A stretch of DNA of 64,000 nucleotides from JADFXI01 sp963784135. GTDB taxonomy: Bacteria; Nitrospirota; Thermodesulfovibrionia; Thermodesulfovibrionales; Dissulfurispiraceae. Every line of letters starts with the position of its first letter. The first letter of the stretch is position 1. Where the stretch lies: assembly GCA_963784135.1 (NCBI GenBank), contig CAWAQG010000008.1, forward strand, positions 310,001 through 374,000. The letters are read 5' to 3'. The position numbers and the translations under genes were made by a program. The notes under the pieces are model-generated. The model made no database searches. It worked only from the letters and a program-made list of their open reading frames with translations, and was not told the DNA's origin. Below, one piece after another: positions 50,317 through 58,786 of this stretch.

Positions 50317-51831
50317 CTATCTGATAACATCAAAGCTCGTTGTGTTCATTGTCTTTCTGTCCAGCTCATCAAGTACGGTGTTTACCACCTGGGTAACCAT
50401 ATTGAGGACCCCCTGATACCCTATAATTGGATACCGGTGGAGATGGTGCCTGTCGAACAAGGGGAACCCGATGCGTATAAGGGGGGTCCCTGTGTCCCTC
50501 CACAGAAATTTTGCGTAGGAATTGCCGATGAGCAGATCAACCGGATCAGTGAACAGCAATGACCTCAGATGCCACATGTCCTTGTTGATATATACTTTTC
50601 CCTCGGCGCCGAAGGGGCTCTCGCTTAAAAGAGCGTTCATTTCCTCTTCGAACTTCTTGTCACCGTTGGTGCAGACTATGTGCACTGGGATGCCCCCCAT
50701 TTCCATCAGGAAACTTGCCAGCCCGAGCAGGAGATCGGGATCTCCGGTCAACGCAAATCTCTTTCCGTGGACGTAGGGATGGGAGTCTACCATCGCATCA
50801 ACGGCCCTCCCACGCTCATCCTCTATTTCCTGGGGAATGGGTTTCCCGGAAATCCTGCTTATTTCCTCAAAAAATGTGTCCGTATTCCTGATACCGATGG
50901 GCGGCAGCACCGCTGTTTTCTGGCCCCATTCTTTCCCGATATACTCCATGGTCTTTAACGTCGAATACCTCTGGAGCGCAATGGTGGCCGTTGCATTGAC
51001 CGAATCTGCCGCCTCGGCCAGAGGAGTGCCTCCGGGATAAAGCTTGTACTCGCCGGTATTCGGAGAATCGAAGGTATCGCTTACATCGGCAAGGATTGTA
51101 TGTTTGACTCCCATGATGTCAAGGAGCCTCTTCATCTCCCGGTAGTTTCCTGTGTAGGTGTCAAAGCCGGGTATTATATTTACCCTTCCGTTAGGCCCCT
51201 TCTTTTTACCCGCAGTGATTGTAGAGAGTATGCTCTTCAGCTCATTATCGTACCCGTTTATCTGCGAGCCGACGAAGCTCGGCGTATGCGCCTGGGGAAC
51301 AGGCAGGTCCGGGGGGATGAGGCCTTTTTCCCGCGCCGTTTTTACATAAGCATTCAGGTCATCGCCTATGACTTCAGCTATGCATGTGGTGGAGACAGCA
51401 AGCATTTTGGGCTTGTAGAGCGCATATGCGTTTTCGAGTCCTTCGAGCATATTGTTGAGCCCTCCGAAAACTGCCGCATCTTCGGTCATAGACGTGGAAA
51501 TGGCTGCCAGCGGCTCTTTAAAATGCCTGTTCAGATGACTTCTGAAATAGGCAACACAGCCCTGTGCCCCCTGAACAAAAGGCATGGTATCGGCAAATCC
51601 CGAGGCGCAGAAAATCGCACCGAGGGGCTGGCAGGCCTTTACAGGATTGATCTTTATGTTCTTCCTCGCAAAGTTCTTTTCCTTATACTCCTCTGTCTTC
51701 GTCCATTCAGCCACCTCTTTCACTTTTTCGGCAGGCCACGAATCCTCAAATTCTTTTTTGTTTTCGAACTGCTCCTGGTACTCCCGGTCCTGAAAGAGTT
51801 CGTTATGGTCCAGTATCTTCATCAGTTTCAT
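50317..51831 (-). CDS. nifK: nitrogenase MoFe protein beta chain
   Basis: 504 residues from ATG 51831, which overlaps the nifD stop (ATGA) and has GGAGGAAGAA upstream. NELFQDREYQEQFENKKEFE is the usual N-terminus. ACQPLGAIFCASGFADTMPFVQGAQGCVAYF (split at about 46-76) contains the P-cluster Cys residues, and STTCIAEVIGDDL carries the third ligand. Serves as the beta subunit holding half of the P-cluster. Confidence 0.97.
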   Translation of the reverse strand: MKLMKILDHNELFQDREYQEQFENKKEFEDSWPAEKVKEVAEWTKTEEYKEKNFARKNIKINPVKACQPLGAIFCASGFADTMPFVQGAQGCVAYFRSHLNRHFKEPLAAISTSMTEDAAVFGGLNNMLEGLENAYALYKPKMLAVSTTCIAEVIGDDLNAYVKTAREKGLIPPDLPVPQAHTPSFVGSQINGYDNELKSILSTITAGKKKGPNGRVNIIPGFDTYTGNYREMKRLLDIMGVKHTILADVSDTFDSPNTGEYKLYPGGTPLAEAADSVNATATIALQRYSTLKTMEYIGKEWGQKTAVLPPIGIRNTDTFFEEISRISGKPIPQEIEDERGRAVDAMVDSHPYVHGKRFALTGDPDLLLGLASFLMEMGGIPVHIVCTNGDKKFEEEMNALLSESPFGAEGKVYINKDMWHLRSLLFTDPVDLLIGNSYAKFLWRDTGTPLIRIGFPLFDRHHLHRYPIIGYQGVLNMVTQVVNTVLDELDRKTMNTTSFDVIR

Positions 51832-53255
51832 TTCTTCCTCCGTATCAGTTTCCATGTCGGGCTGTTCACCGTCATATCCATATCCCGTGCAAATACCGGA
51901 AAGCCGTCAAAGCCGTGATACGGGCCGGAGTAATCCCATGAGTGCATCTGCCTGAACGGTACTCCGAGCTTATGGTAGGAGTATTTCTCCTTTATCCCGG
52001 AGCCGACCATGTCGGGTTTAAGCCTTCTGGTGAATTCCTCCATTTCATAGAGCGTCGCGTCGTCCATGATGACAGCGCCCTCTTTCATTACGGGATAAGT
52101 CCTTTTGTAGTCATCACTGTGGCCGAATTCATATCCAGAGGCAATGACTTCCATCCCGAGGTCTTCATAGGCCCCGATTGTGTGGCGCGGCCGCAAGCCC
52201 CCCACATAGAGCATTACCTTTTTGCCTTCGAGGTTCGGCCTGAATTGCTCAATGACAGCATCCATGACCGGTTTGTATTTCCCGATCATTTTCTCCGCGT
52301 TCTCTTTGATGGTGTCATCAAAATAAGAGGCGATCTTCCTCAGGCTCTCGTATATTTTTGTCGGACCGAAGAAATTGAATTCGGCCCACGGGGTGCCGTA
52401 CTGCTCTTCCATATGCCTGCATATGTAGTTCATTGAACGGTAGCAATGGATGAGGTTCAGTTTTGACTTGTGTGCGATACCCATCTCATTGACGGATGCA
52501 TCGCCTGTCCACTGGGCGATTACCCTCAGCCCCATTTCTTCCAGCATTTTCCGTGAGGCCCATGCGTCGCCGCCTATGTTGTAGTCACCGATCAGCGCCA
52601 CATCGTAGGGTGTTGTTTTTTCGAGCCGGCCCTTGCCGAGCACATGGTCCCTTATAGTATCGTTGGCGATATGATGGCCGAGAGACTGGCTTACTCCCCT
52701 GAAGCCTTCACATCGAACAGGCACTATGGGGATTTTGAATTCCTTTTGCACTTTTTTTGCGACCGATTCGATATCGTCTCCGATAAGACCCACAGGGCAT
52801 TCGGACAGGATGCCTATCCCTTTTGCAAGAGGGAAAAGCTCTTTCAGCTCATGGAGCGCAGCATCGAGCCCTTTGTCTCCTCCATACACAATGTCCTTTT
52901 CCTGGAAGTCCGTCGTAATATGCATGGTGCCGAAGGTGTCGATGCCTGTCTGCCCGTTATAGTAGTTTCTCCTGGCCCACCAGCTGTATTGTCCGCATCC
53001 GATGGGGCCGTGGCTGATGGTGATCTGGTCTTTTACGGGGCCCCAGACCACTCCTTTTGCGCCTGCAAAAGCGCATCCCCTTACCGTCATAACGCCCGGC
53101 CTCGATTTTACGTTGGACTTGACCTGGCAGGTACTGCACTGGCCCGAGGGATCATTGGCAGCAAGATGTTTGGCCCTTTCCTTTTTTGCTTTTTCCGGAT
53201 AGGCATCCAGAACTTCCTCTATCATTTTTTGTGTATCTTTAATTGCCGTGCTCAT
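51828..53255 (-). CDS. nifD: nitrogenase MoFe protein alpha chain
   Basis: 475 residues from ATG 53255 (GGAGGAAAG upstream). RGCAFAGAKGVVWGPV and HGPIGCGQYSWWARRNY give P-cluster ligands; ILSECPVGLIGDDIE the third; IHCYRSMNYI contains the FeMo-co cysteine and MHSWDYSGPYHGFDGF the cofactor histidine. Length is typical of the Mo-nitrogenase alpha subunit. Its stop overlaps nifK. Confidence 0.97.
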   Translation of the reverse strand: MSTAIKDTQKMIEEVLDAYPEKAKKERAKHLAANDPSGQCSTCQVKSNVKSRPGVMTVRGCAFAGAKGVVWGPVKDQITISHGPIGCGQYSWWARRNYYNGQTGIDTFGTMHITTDFQEKDIVYGGDKGLDAALHELKELFPLAKGIGILSECPVGLIGDDIESVAKKVQKEFKIPIVPVRCEGFRGVSQSLGHHIANDTIRDHVLGKGRLEKTTPYDVALIGDYNIGGDAWASRKMLEEMGLRVIAQWTGDASVNEMGIAHKSKLNLIHCYRSMNYICRHMEEQYGTPWAEFNFFGPTKIYESLRKIASYFDDTIKENAEKMIGKYKPVMDAVIEQFRPNLEGKKVMLYVGGLRPRHTIGAYEDLGMEVIASGYEFGHSDDYKRTYPVMKEGAVIMDDATLYEMEEFTRRLKPDMVGSGIKEKYSYHKLGVPFRQMHSWDYSGPYHGFDGFPVFARDMDMTVNSPTWKLIRRKK

Positions 53256-53280
53256 CTTTCCTCCTTGCTTGCAATTTTTC

Positions 53281-54123
53281 TTAGGCCAATGCCTCTTCGT
53301 TCTCCAGTATCCCGAAGTCCATGAGCAGTGCTTCCAGCTCATCCATGCTTACTGGAGTGGGAATAACAAGGTCCTTGTTTTCCGCTATCTTCTTGGCCAG
53401 CGCCCTGTACTCATCAGCCTGGGGGTGCTCAGGGGAATATTCGATGACCGTCATCCTCCTCAGCTCAGCCCGCTGCACCTGGTTGTCCCTGGGAACAAAG
53501 TGGATCATCTGGGTGTTAAGCCTCTTTGCAAGCTCGGAAATCAGTTCATATTCCTTGTCGGTTTTTCTGCTGTTGCAGATGAGGCCGCCGAGCCTCACGC
53601 CCCCGCTCTGCGCATATTTAAGGATACCTCTCGAAATATTATTGGCGGCATACATCGCCATCATCTCGCCTGAGGTAACGATGTAAATCTCTTTTGCCTT
53701 TCCCTCTCTCATGGGCATGGCGAAACCTCCGCAGACCACATCACCGAGGACGTCGTAGAAGACGAAGTCGGTGTCCGCCCCATACCCGCCGTTCTCCTCA
53801 AGAAAGTTGATTGCGGTAATAACACCGCGGCCCGCGCAACCGACGCCCGGCTCAGGGCCGCCGGACTCGGCACACCGGATACCTCTGAACCCGGTAAGGA
53901 GCACCTCGTCAATTTCGAGGTCCTCCACAGTGCCGCGCTCCCGTGCAAGGTCCATTACAGTTGTTTGAGCTTTTGCATGAAGTATTAATCTTGTAGCATC
54001 CGCTTTCGGGTCACAGCCCACTATCATGCACTTGTATCCCGCCTCTGAAAGACCTGCGACGGTATTCTGTGTTGTTGTAGATTTGCCGATGCCGCCCTTG
54101 CCGTACACTGCTATCTGTCTCAT
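53281..54123 (-). CDS. nifH: nitrogenase iron protein (dinitrogenase reductase)
   Basis: 280 residues. P-loop YGKGGIGKSTTTQN (about 7-20), the [4Fe-4S] ligands in GGPEPGVGCAGRGV (about 88-101) and DVLGDVVCGGFAMPMREG (about 125-142). An ADP-ribosylatable Arg is present in GCAGRG. It passes electrons to NifDK with ATP hydrolysis. First gene of the operon; nifD follows after 25 bases. A sigma-54 promoter lies 42-57 bases upstream. Confidence 0.98.
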   Translation of the reverse strand: MRQIAVYGKGGIGKSTTTQNTVAGLSEAGYKCMIVGCDPKADATRLILHAKAQTTVMDLARERGTVEDLEIDEVLLTGFRGIRCAESGGPEPGVGCAGRGVITAINFLEENGGYGADTDFVFYDVLGDVVCGGFAMPMREGKAKEIYIVTSGEMMAMYAANNISRGILKYAQSGGVRLGGLICNSRKTDKEYELISELAKRLNTQMIHFVPRDNQVQRAELRRMTVIEYSPEHPQADEYRALAKKIAENKDLVIPTPVSMDELEALLMDFGILENEEALA

Positions 54124-54164
54124 TATGTCCTCCTGTTTTTCAACTCGTTAATATCTGCAATTAA

Positions 54165-54180
54165 AGCAACTGTCGTGCCA
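54165..54180 (-). promoter_or_regulatory. sigma-54 -24/-12 promoter of nifH
   Basis: Minus strand TGGCACG-N4-TTGCT, full consensus, 42-57 bases before the nifH ATG. ATCAAGAAG follows the same arrangement upstream of -24 as in the HTH-porin promoter. Confidence 0.92.
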
Positions 54181-54230
54181 GTAGGGATGCTTCTTGATAA
54201 TTAAGGAAAATTAAGAAAGGGAGGATGCAA

Positions 54231-54262
54231 CATATACTACAAAAAAGGAGCATATAGTACAA
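54231..54262 (-). promoter_or_regulatory. direct repeat TTGTAxTATATG upstream of nifH
   Basis: On the minus strand TTGTACTATATG and TTGTAGTATATG are repeated 20 bases apart, 50-80 bases upstream of the -24 element. A canonical TGT-N10-ACA is not present (the nearest is TGC-N10-ACA). These are the best candidates for activator binding at nifH, by position and by the shared TTGTAG word. Confidence 0.5.
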
Positions 54263-54367
54263 GATGGTATCAAGAAGTTGCCGGCGACCCACTGTCCAAC
54301 AGTCATATAAGAAAGGCAGGAGAAGTGTTCCCCTCTCATGCTGTTTGTTTTATAGAATCAAATTATT

Positions 54368-54581
54368 GGAGCGGGAGGGGCAGGCTGTTTATCGGAGCGA
54401 TGCACGGGTCTGCTCCAACAGGGGCGAGTAACCTGCACCCCAAAAAGTCTTTGACTTTTTGGGGACCCCGTGCGCCGAGCCCCAACTGAGAATGGATATG
54501 GACAGGGGTACTATAATGAATTGTCTCTTGGCAATGAAAGCAGTTTCAGCGCTCCGATAAACAGCCTGCCCCTCCCGCTCC
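54368..54581. repeat. member 2 of the core-plus-arms family, perfect 32-bp inverted arms
   Basis: Arms 54368-54399 and 54550-54581 are perfect reverse complements over 32 bases. The core between them begins ATGCACGGG, contains GGGGCGAGTAAC, a CCCCAAAAAGTC/GACTTTTTGGGG hairpin, GCCGAGCCCCAACTGAGA, and ends GTTTCAG. The core aligns with that of the element at 60692-60864, but the arms do not. It lies between the nifH promoter region and the HMA-like gene. Confidence 0.85.
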
Positions 54582-54590
54582 CTTCCTTGC

Positions 54591-54929
54591 CTACTCGGGA
54601 ACGCCGCCTTCCAGGGCAGTGACTATTATTTCTTCTGCCACGCCCATCGCCTTTTCTGAGATGTGCTCAATAAGCTCATCGCTGGTTGTGGATTTAGCGA
54701 GATTGAAGTAGCCGTATTTTTCAAGAATGCCTATGAGCTGCTCGCAGTTTATTTTCTTTTCATCATACATCAACAGCGCGCTGCCGGTTGCGGTGTTGAT
54801 CTTAAAGGATTGCATGCCATTTATTGTCCGCATGTTTTTTGTAAACTCATCTATATTTTGCGGCTTGCCGTACAAGAAGGGCGTACGTATTCTTATCCTG
54901 CCCGGCACGTGGTGGATGTAATATTCCAT
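54591..54929 (-). CDS. HMA-like domain protein
   Basis: 112 residues. HHVPGRIRIRTPFLYGKP and SFKINTATGSALLMYDEKKI have the beta-alpha-beta pattern of the HMA_2 family, with no CxxC metal motif. The C-terminal third is helical. Such proteins occur next to metal transporters; none is adjacent here. It follows the lipoprotein gene by 4 bases on the same strand, so the two are probably co-transcribed. Confidence 0.6.
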   Translation of the reverse strand: MEYYIHHVPGRIRIRTPFLYGKPQNIDEFTKNMRTINGMQSFKINTATGSALLMYDEKKINCEQLIGILEKYGYFNLAKSTTSDELIEHISEKAMGVAEEIIVTALEGGVPE

Positions 54930-54933
54930 TTAT

Positions 54934-56256
54934 TTATGGCCAAACAGGACCGGTATATGGGCGGAACTGTGGTCCGGTCCCAGCGCCTATCCAGACAGTA
55001 ACGCTATTGCTGCCGCTATTGACAACCCAGACATTGTTTGACGGGTCTACGGCAACGGCAACCGGATTATTGCCGACTGGAAAGGAATTAACTACCGTAC
55101 TATCGGTAGGGCTCAACTCCACAACTGCTGGAGCATTAGCGGCGGCGCTGTACGCTACCGTCACCCACACACTGCCTGCTGTGTCTATCGCAATGCCGGA
55201 TGGGTTAGTGCCGACAGTGACCGTATTAAGCAGCGTCCTGCTGGAGTTTAACTCTGTAACAGTGTTGCCCGCAGCGGCGGCATTGCCCATGTTTGTCACC
55301 CACACATTGCCCGAAGGGTCTATCGCAATGCCGGAGGGATTAGTGCCCACCGCAGCTGTACCAAGCAAAAGCCCGCTGGCGTTTAGCTCTGTAACAGTGT
55401 TGCCGGGAGAGGCGGCGTTGCCCATGTCTGCGACCCATGCATTGCCCACGCCGTCAATAGCAATGCCGTTCGGCCCGGCGCCGACTGTGGTTGAGGGGAG
55501 TGTAGCAACAAGACTGGGGGTCAAGCTGAACTTTGTGATGGTGTTGTCTCCCTGGTTTGTCACCCACACATAACCCGAGATGTCTATAGCAATCCTGGAT
55601 GGATTAGTGCCGACCGGGTATGTATTAATCAATGTCCCGCTGGAGCTTAACTCAGTAAGGTTGTTGCTGCCGGAATTTGCCACCCACACATTGCCCTCTG
55701 AATCAATGCCGATACCGGATGGATTAGTGCCGACCGGGTACGTACCTATCATTGAGCCAATTGATGAGCCGGCCGGGCAGTTTGTTATGCTGCTCCCGCA
55801 CAACTCTCTAACGTTGTTGTCGCCCTGGTTTGTAACCCAAATATTGCCGGACGAGTCAATGGCAATACCGGATGGATTAGTACCGACATTGAACTTAGAA
55901 TATGCAGGAACTGTAACTGTAAGGGTAGTTGTCGCCGTGATGTCCCCTGACGCTGAGGCTGTAATGGTTGCAGAACCTGCTCCAACGGCAGTAACAATGC
56001 CGGTGCTGCTGACAGTTGCAACTGCTGAATCGGAGGAACTCCATGTAACCTGATTAGTTACGTCACCAATGGTGCCATTAGACTTTGAACCCGTGGCTTT
56101 AAACTGTATGATAGTGTTCTTAGCTACGTTGATCTTGGAGGGCGTTACGGAAAGGGCCTCTATATGTGTTGATCCTCCACAACTCACGAATGCCGCAGCC
56201 ATTATACAACACAGAGACAGTGCTAATAATGCTTTGAACCCGGTCTTTATTTTCAT
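54934..56256 (-). CDS. lipoprotein with BIG2 domain and NHL/Vgb-like beta-propeller
   Basis: 440 residues from ATG 56256 (GGAGG upstream). Lipobox AAAFVSCGGS (Cys at about 26). BIG2 domain (about 35-115; VTWSSSDSAVATVSSTGIVTAVG). Then eight or so repeats of about 40 residues built on VGTNPSGIAIDSSGNIWVTN, forming a propeller (about 120-425), as in virginiamycin lyase-like and NHL proteins. Probably surface-exposed or periplasmic-facing; function unknown. The near-identical repeats at DNA level suggest recent internal duplication. Confidence 0.8.
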   Translation of the reverse strand: MKIKTGFKALLALSLCCIMAAAFVSCGGSTHIEALSVTPSKINVAKNTIIQFKATGSKSNGTIGDVTNQVTWSSSDSAVATVSSTGIVTAVGAGSATITASASGDITATTTLTVTVPAYSKFNVGTNPSGIAIDSSGNIWVTNQGDNNVRELCGSSITNCPAGSSIGSMIGTYPVGTNPSGIGIDSEGNVWVANSGSNNLTELSSSGTLINTYPVGTNPSRIAIDISGYVWVTNQGDNTITKFSLTPSLVATLPSTTVGAGPNGIAIDGVGNAWVADMGNAASPGNTVTELNASGLLLGTAAVGTNPSGIAIDPSGNVWVTNMGNAAAAGNTVTELNSSRTLLNTVTVGTNPSGIAIDTAGSVWVTVAYSAAANAPAVVELSPTDSTVVNSFPVGNNPVAVAVDPSNNVWVVNSGSNSVTVWIGAGTGPQFRPYTGPVWP

Positions 56257-56381
56257 TTTGCCTCCTCTCATTGGCTTTCAACTTAAATTTTAGTTTATCT
56301 CATATGTAAGTCGCTGAAAAAGGTCGCAAGGTTACGACATGCCGTCTCAACTAATGTCTCTAAAGCAGCCTCACAGTTTTC

Positions 56382-58013
56382 TCATACCTTGAACTGGGCA
56401 ACCAGATTCTGCAGATTAGACGCCAGGCGCGCCAGGTCAGAAGCAGATTCGGCTATCTGATGGGAACTTGCAGATGTCTCACTTGCAACCTTTGCCACTG
56501 TTTCTATATCACCGCTGACCGTTTCGGAAACCGTAGACATCTCCTCTGTTGCAGAAGCCACATGCTGCACCATTGATTGCAGACCCTCAACACTTCCCAC
56601 AATTTTATGCAAAGCATCTCCCGCCATGGTAACATCATGGACACCCGAGTCAACCTTGCCGGTAGCCTCGCCCATGGAAGCCACTGCCTGGACCACTTCG
56701 CTCTGGATTGAGCCTATCATTTCTCCTATCTCTGATGTGGCCTTCGCGGTCCTCTCCGCCAACTTCCTGACTTCGTCGGCAACAACAGCAAAGCCCCTGC
56801 CTTGCTCCCCCGCCCGTGCCGCTTCAATAGCAGCATTGAGAGCGAGCAGATTGGTCTGATCGGCTATATCTTTAATGACATTTATTATCTCTCCTATTTG
56901 TTTTGAGCGCTCGCCAAGGGATGTTATAAGCCGTGAGGATTCCGCGACAGTTGTTGCGATTTCCCTTACTTCCTGCACCGATTTGCTGACAATATTCTCT
57001 CCATCTTTAGCTATTATCGCAGTTTCTGTTGCAGAAGTCGCGATATCGGAGGCGTTTTTTGCAACATCAATGACTGTTTGGGACATCTCTGCCGAGGAAG
57101 CGGAAATTTGCGCGGCCCTCCCTGATTGTTCTGCTACCCCCCTGGACATCTGTTCAGAACTCGCGCTGAGCTGGTCGCTTGCAGAGGCCACGGAATGTGC
57201 CGAAGTTTTCAGTTCAGCAATAATATTATGCAGCTTTGCCGCCATCTTACCCATTGCGGCAAGGAGTTGCCCTGTCTGGTCTTTGTTTACAGATTCTATG
57301 CGGACAGTCAAATCGCCGGCTGCCAGCGCATTTGACATCTCTACCGTCTCCTTGAGAGGCTTTACTATTCCGCGAGTAAGATATGCTGCAATCACCACCG
57401 CTGAAGCAATCGCAAGGCTTCCCAGTATGAGCATAAATGTGACCATCGTTTTGTATTCTTTTACAGATTCTTCATAACGATGTTGATTGCGCTCCTCCTG
57501 GTAGCCGGTCAGGGCTGACACAGCCATTATCCATTTATGGACTGCAGGTCTTGTTTCATTATTGAGTATATCAAGCGCCGCTTTACCATTGCCGGCCATA
57601 AGGAGCTCAACAGCTTTGTCTCTTAGCGGGACTGCACTCTCCTGCGCTGATTTGACTTCTGTAATTAACCCGGAGCCTTTAGTGTCGGCCCTGTCTGTAA
57701 GCGCCCCGACTTTTTCAAGTCCTTCGTTGTATATTTCTCCCTGCATGGCAATATACGACTGCAGTTTTTTTATTTCCTCCATATCCTTCTCCATAAACAT
57801 GGTGCGGAGGGCAATGCCGGTTTCTCTCAGAGCATTCCCCATCTCGCAGGAAGCAATAAGACTCTGATTATTGACTTTAACAATACTATCCATGTTCTTG
57901 CGGATACCGATCATGCTTAAAATGCCAAGAAGCATAATAACAATCATAAGCGCGAGCACTATTGCAAAGCCTGCCGACAGTCGTGTTCCTATTTTGATAT
58001 CTCCCAGTTTCAT
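56382..58013 (-). CDS. methyl-accepting chemotaxis protein
   Basis: 543 residues from ATG 58013 (GGAAGGGGA upstream). Membrane helix 1 (about 12-32), a four-helix-bundle periplasmic sensor (about 35-190), membrane helix 2 (about 193-213), HAMP (about 213-265) and a cytoplasmic signalling domain with the hairpin tip VIKDIADQTNLLALNAAIEAARAGEQGRGF (split at about 370-399). No C-terminal CheR-binding pentapeptide. Ligand unknown. The 270 bp between it and rpiB contain no feature that I can name. Confidence 0.92.
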   Translation of the reverse strand: MKLGDIKIGTRLSAGFAIVLALMIVIMLLGILSMIGIRKNMDSIVKVNNQSLIASCEMGNALRETGIALRTMFMEKDMEEIKKLQSYIAMQGEIYNEGLEKVGALTDRADTKGSGLITEVKSAQESAVPLRDKAVELLMAGNGKAALDILNNETRPAVHKWIMAVSALTGYQEERNQHRYEESVKEYKTMVTFMLILGSLAIASAVVIAAYLTRGIVKPLKETVEMSNALAAGDLTVRIESVNKDQTGQLLAAMGKMAAKLHNIIAELKTSAHSVASASDQLSASSEQMSRGVAEQSGRAAQISASSAEMSQTVIDVAKNASDIATSATETAIIAKDGENIVSKSVQEVREIATTVAESSRLITSLGERSKQIGEIINVIKDIADQTNLLALNAAIEAARAGEQGRGFAVVADEVRKLAERTAKATSEIGEMIGSIQSEVVQAVASMGEATGKVDSGVHDVTMAGDALHKIVGSVEGLQSMVQHVASATEEMSTVSETVSGDIETVAKVASETSASSHQIAESASDLARLASNLQNLVAQFKV

Positions 58014-58283
58014 TCTTTCCCCTTCCACTCAAGGATTTTAAACTGTTATCAGCACTACGCAATTAATGGAAACCTGTCAGGCATCATTCTACCAAATTTG
58101 AGTCGGACTTAGCCAGTCAGCACGAGGCAATTTCCTTGACTTGCCTTTCATCTCTTGGATAAGATAATAAATTCAGGCGTACATAGCAAAATATTGCAAC
58201 ATAAATGGCAGTTTCAGCAGATGGCGTATAGAGGCCAAATCAGCCCGCAGCCATTAGCTATGAACTGTGTCAATGGAGGGCGG

Positions 58284-58754
58284 ATGCTTATCGCAATTGG
58301 TTCTGATCACGCAGGATTGGAAATGAAGAATTCAGTAATCGCTGTCCTGAAAGAACTGGGGCATGAGTATCAGGATTTCGGGACCGCTACGCCGCAGTCG
58401 GTGGATTATCCCGACTTTGGAGAGATGGTGTCAGAGGCAGTGTCGCAAGGAAAAGCCGGCCGCGGGGTCCTTATATGCGGCACCGGCATAGGCATGTCCA
58501 TAGTTGCAAATAAATTTCGCAATATCCGTGCAGCTCTGTGCAATGAACTGTTTTCCGCAAAAATGAGCAGACTCCATAATGATGCAAACATCCTTGTCCT
58601 CGGAGGCAGAATAATAGGCAAAGACCTTGCAACAGAAATAGTGAAAACATGGATGGCCACTCCTTTCGAGGGGGGGAGACACGAAAACAGGCTGAAAAAA
58701 ATACAGCTTATTGAGAAAAAAACAATAATGAAAGGGGATTCCCGGAACTGCTGA
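58284..58754 (+). CDS. rpiB: ribose-5-phosphate isomerase B
   Basis: 156 residues from ATG 58284 (GGAGG upstream); the longer frame from 58155 is not supported. MLIAIGSDHAGLEMK, DFGTATPQSVDYPDFG and ILICGTGIGMSIVANK-type motif (GVLICGTGIGMSI, about 69-81) with the catalytic Cys, and HNDANILVLGGRIIG are standard. It interconverts ribose- and ribulose-5-phosphate. Followed after 32 bases by glyA, as in many bacteria. Confidence 0.95.
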   Translation: MLIAIGSDHAGLEMKNSVIAVLKELGHEYQDFGTATPQSVDYPDFGEMVSEAVSQGKAGRGVLICGTGIGMSIVANKFRNIRAALCNELFSAKMSRLHNDANILVLGGRIIGKDLATEIVKTWMATPFEGGRHENRLKKIQLIEKKTIMKGDSRNC

Positions 58755-58786
58755 TCTTTGCTGGGAATCAAATTAGGGGCCGTGCA

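Noticed and set aside
51100..51918. 272-residue plus-strand ORF
   Set aside because: Antisense to nifK and the nifD end.
54291..54310. NifA site TGT-N10-ACA upstream of nifH
   Set aside because: The TGT at 54293 is not followed by ACA at the required distance; the closest match near 54227 reads TGC-N10-ACA.
58155..58283. N-terminal extension of RpiB
   Set aside because: The upstream codons have no similarity to the family and ATG 58284 has a strong GGAGG site.
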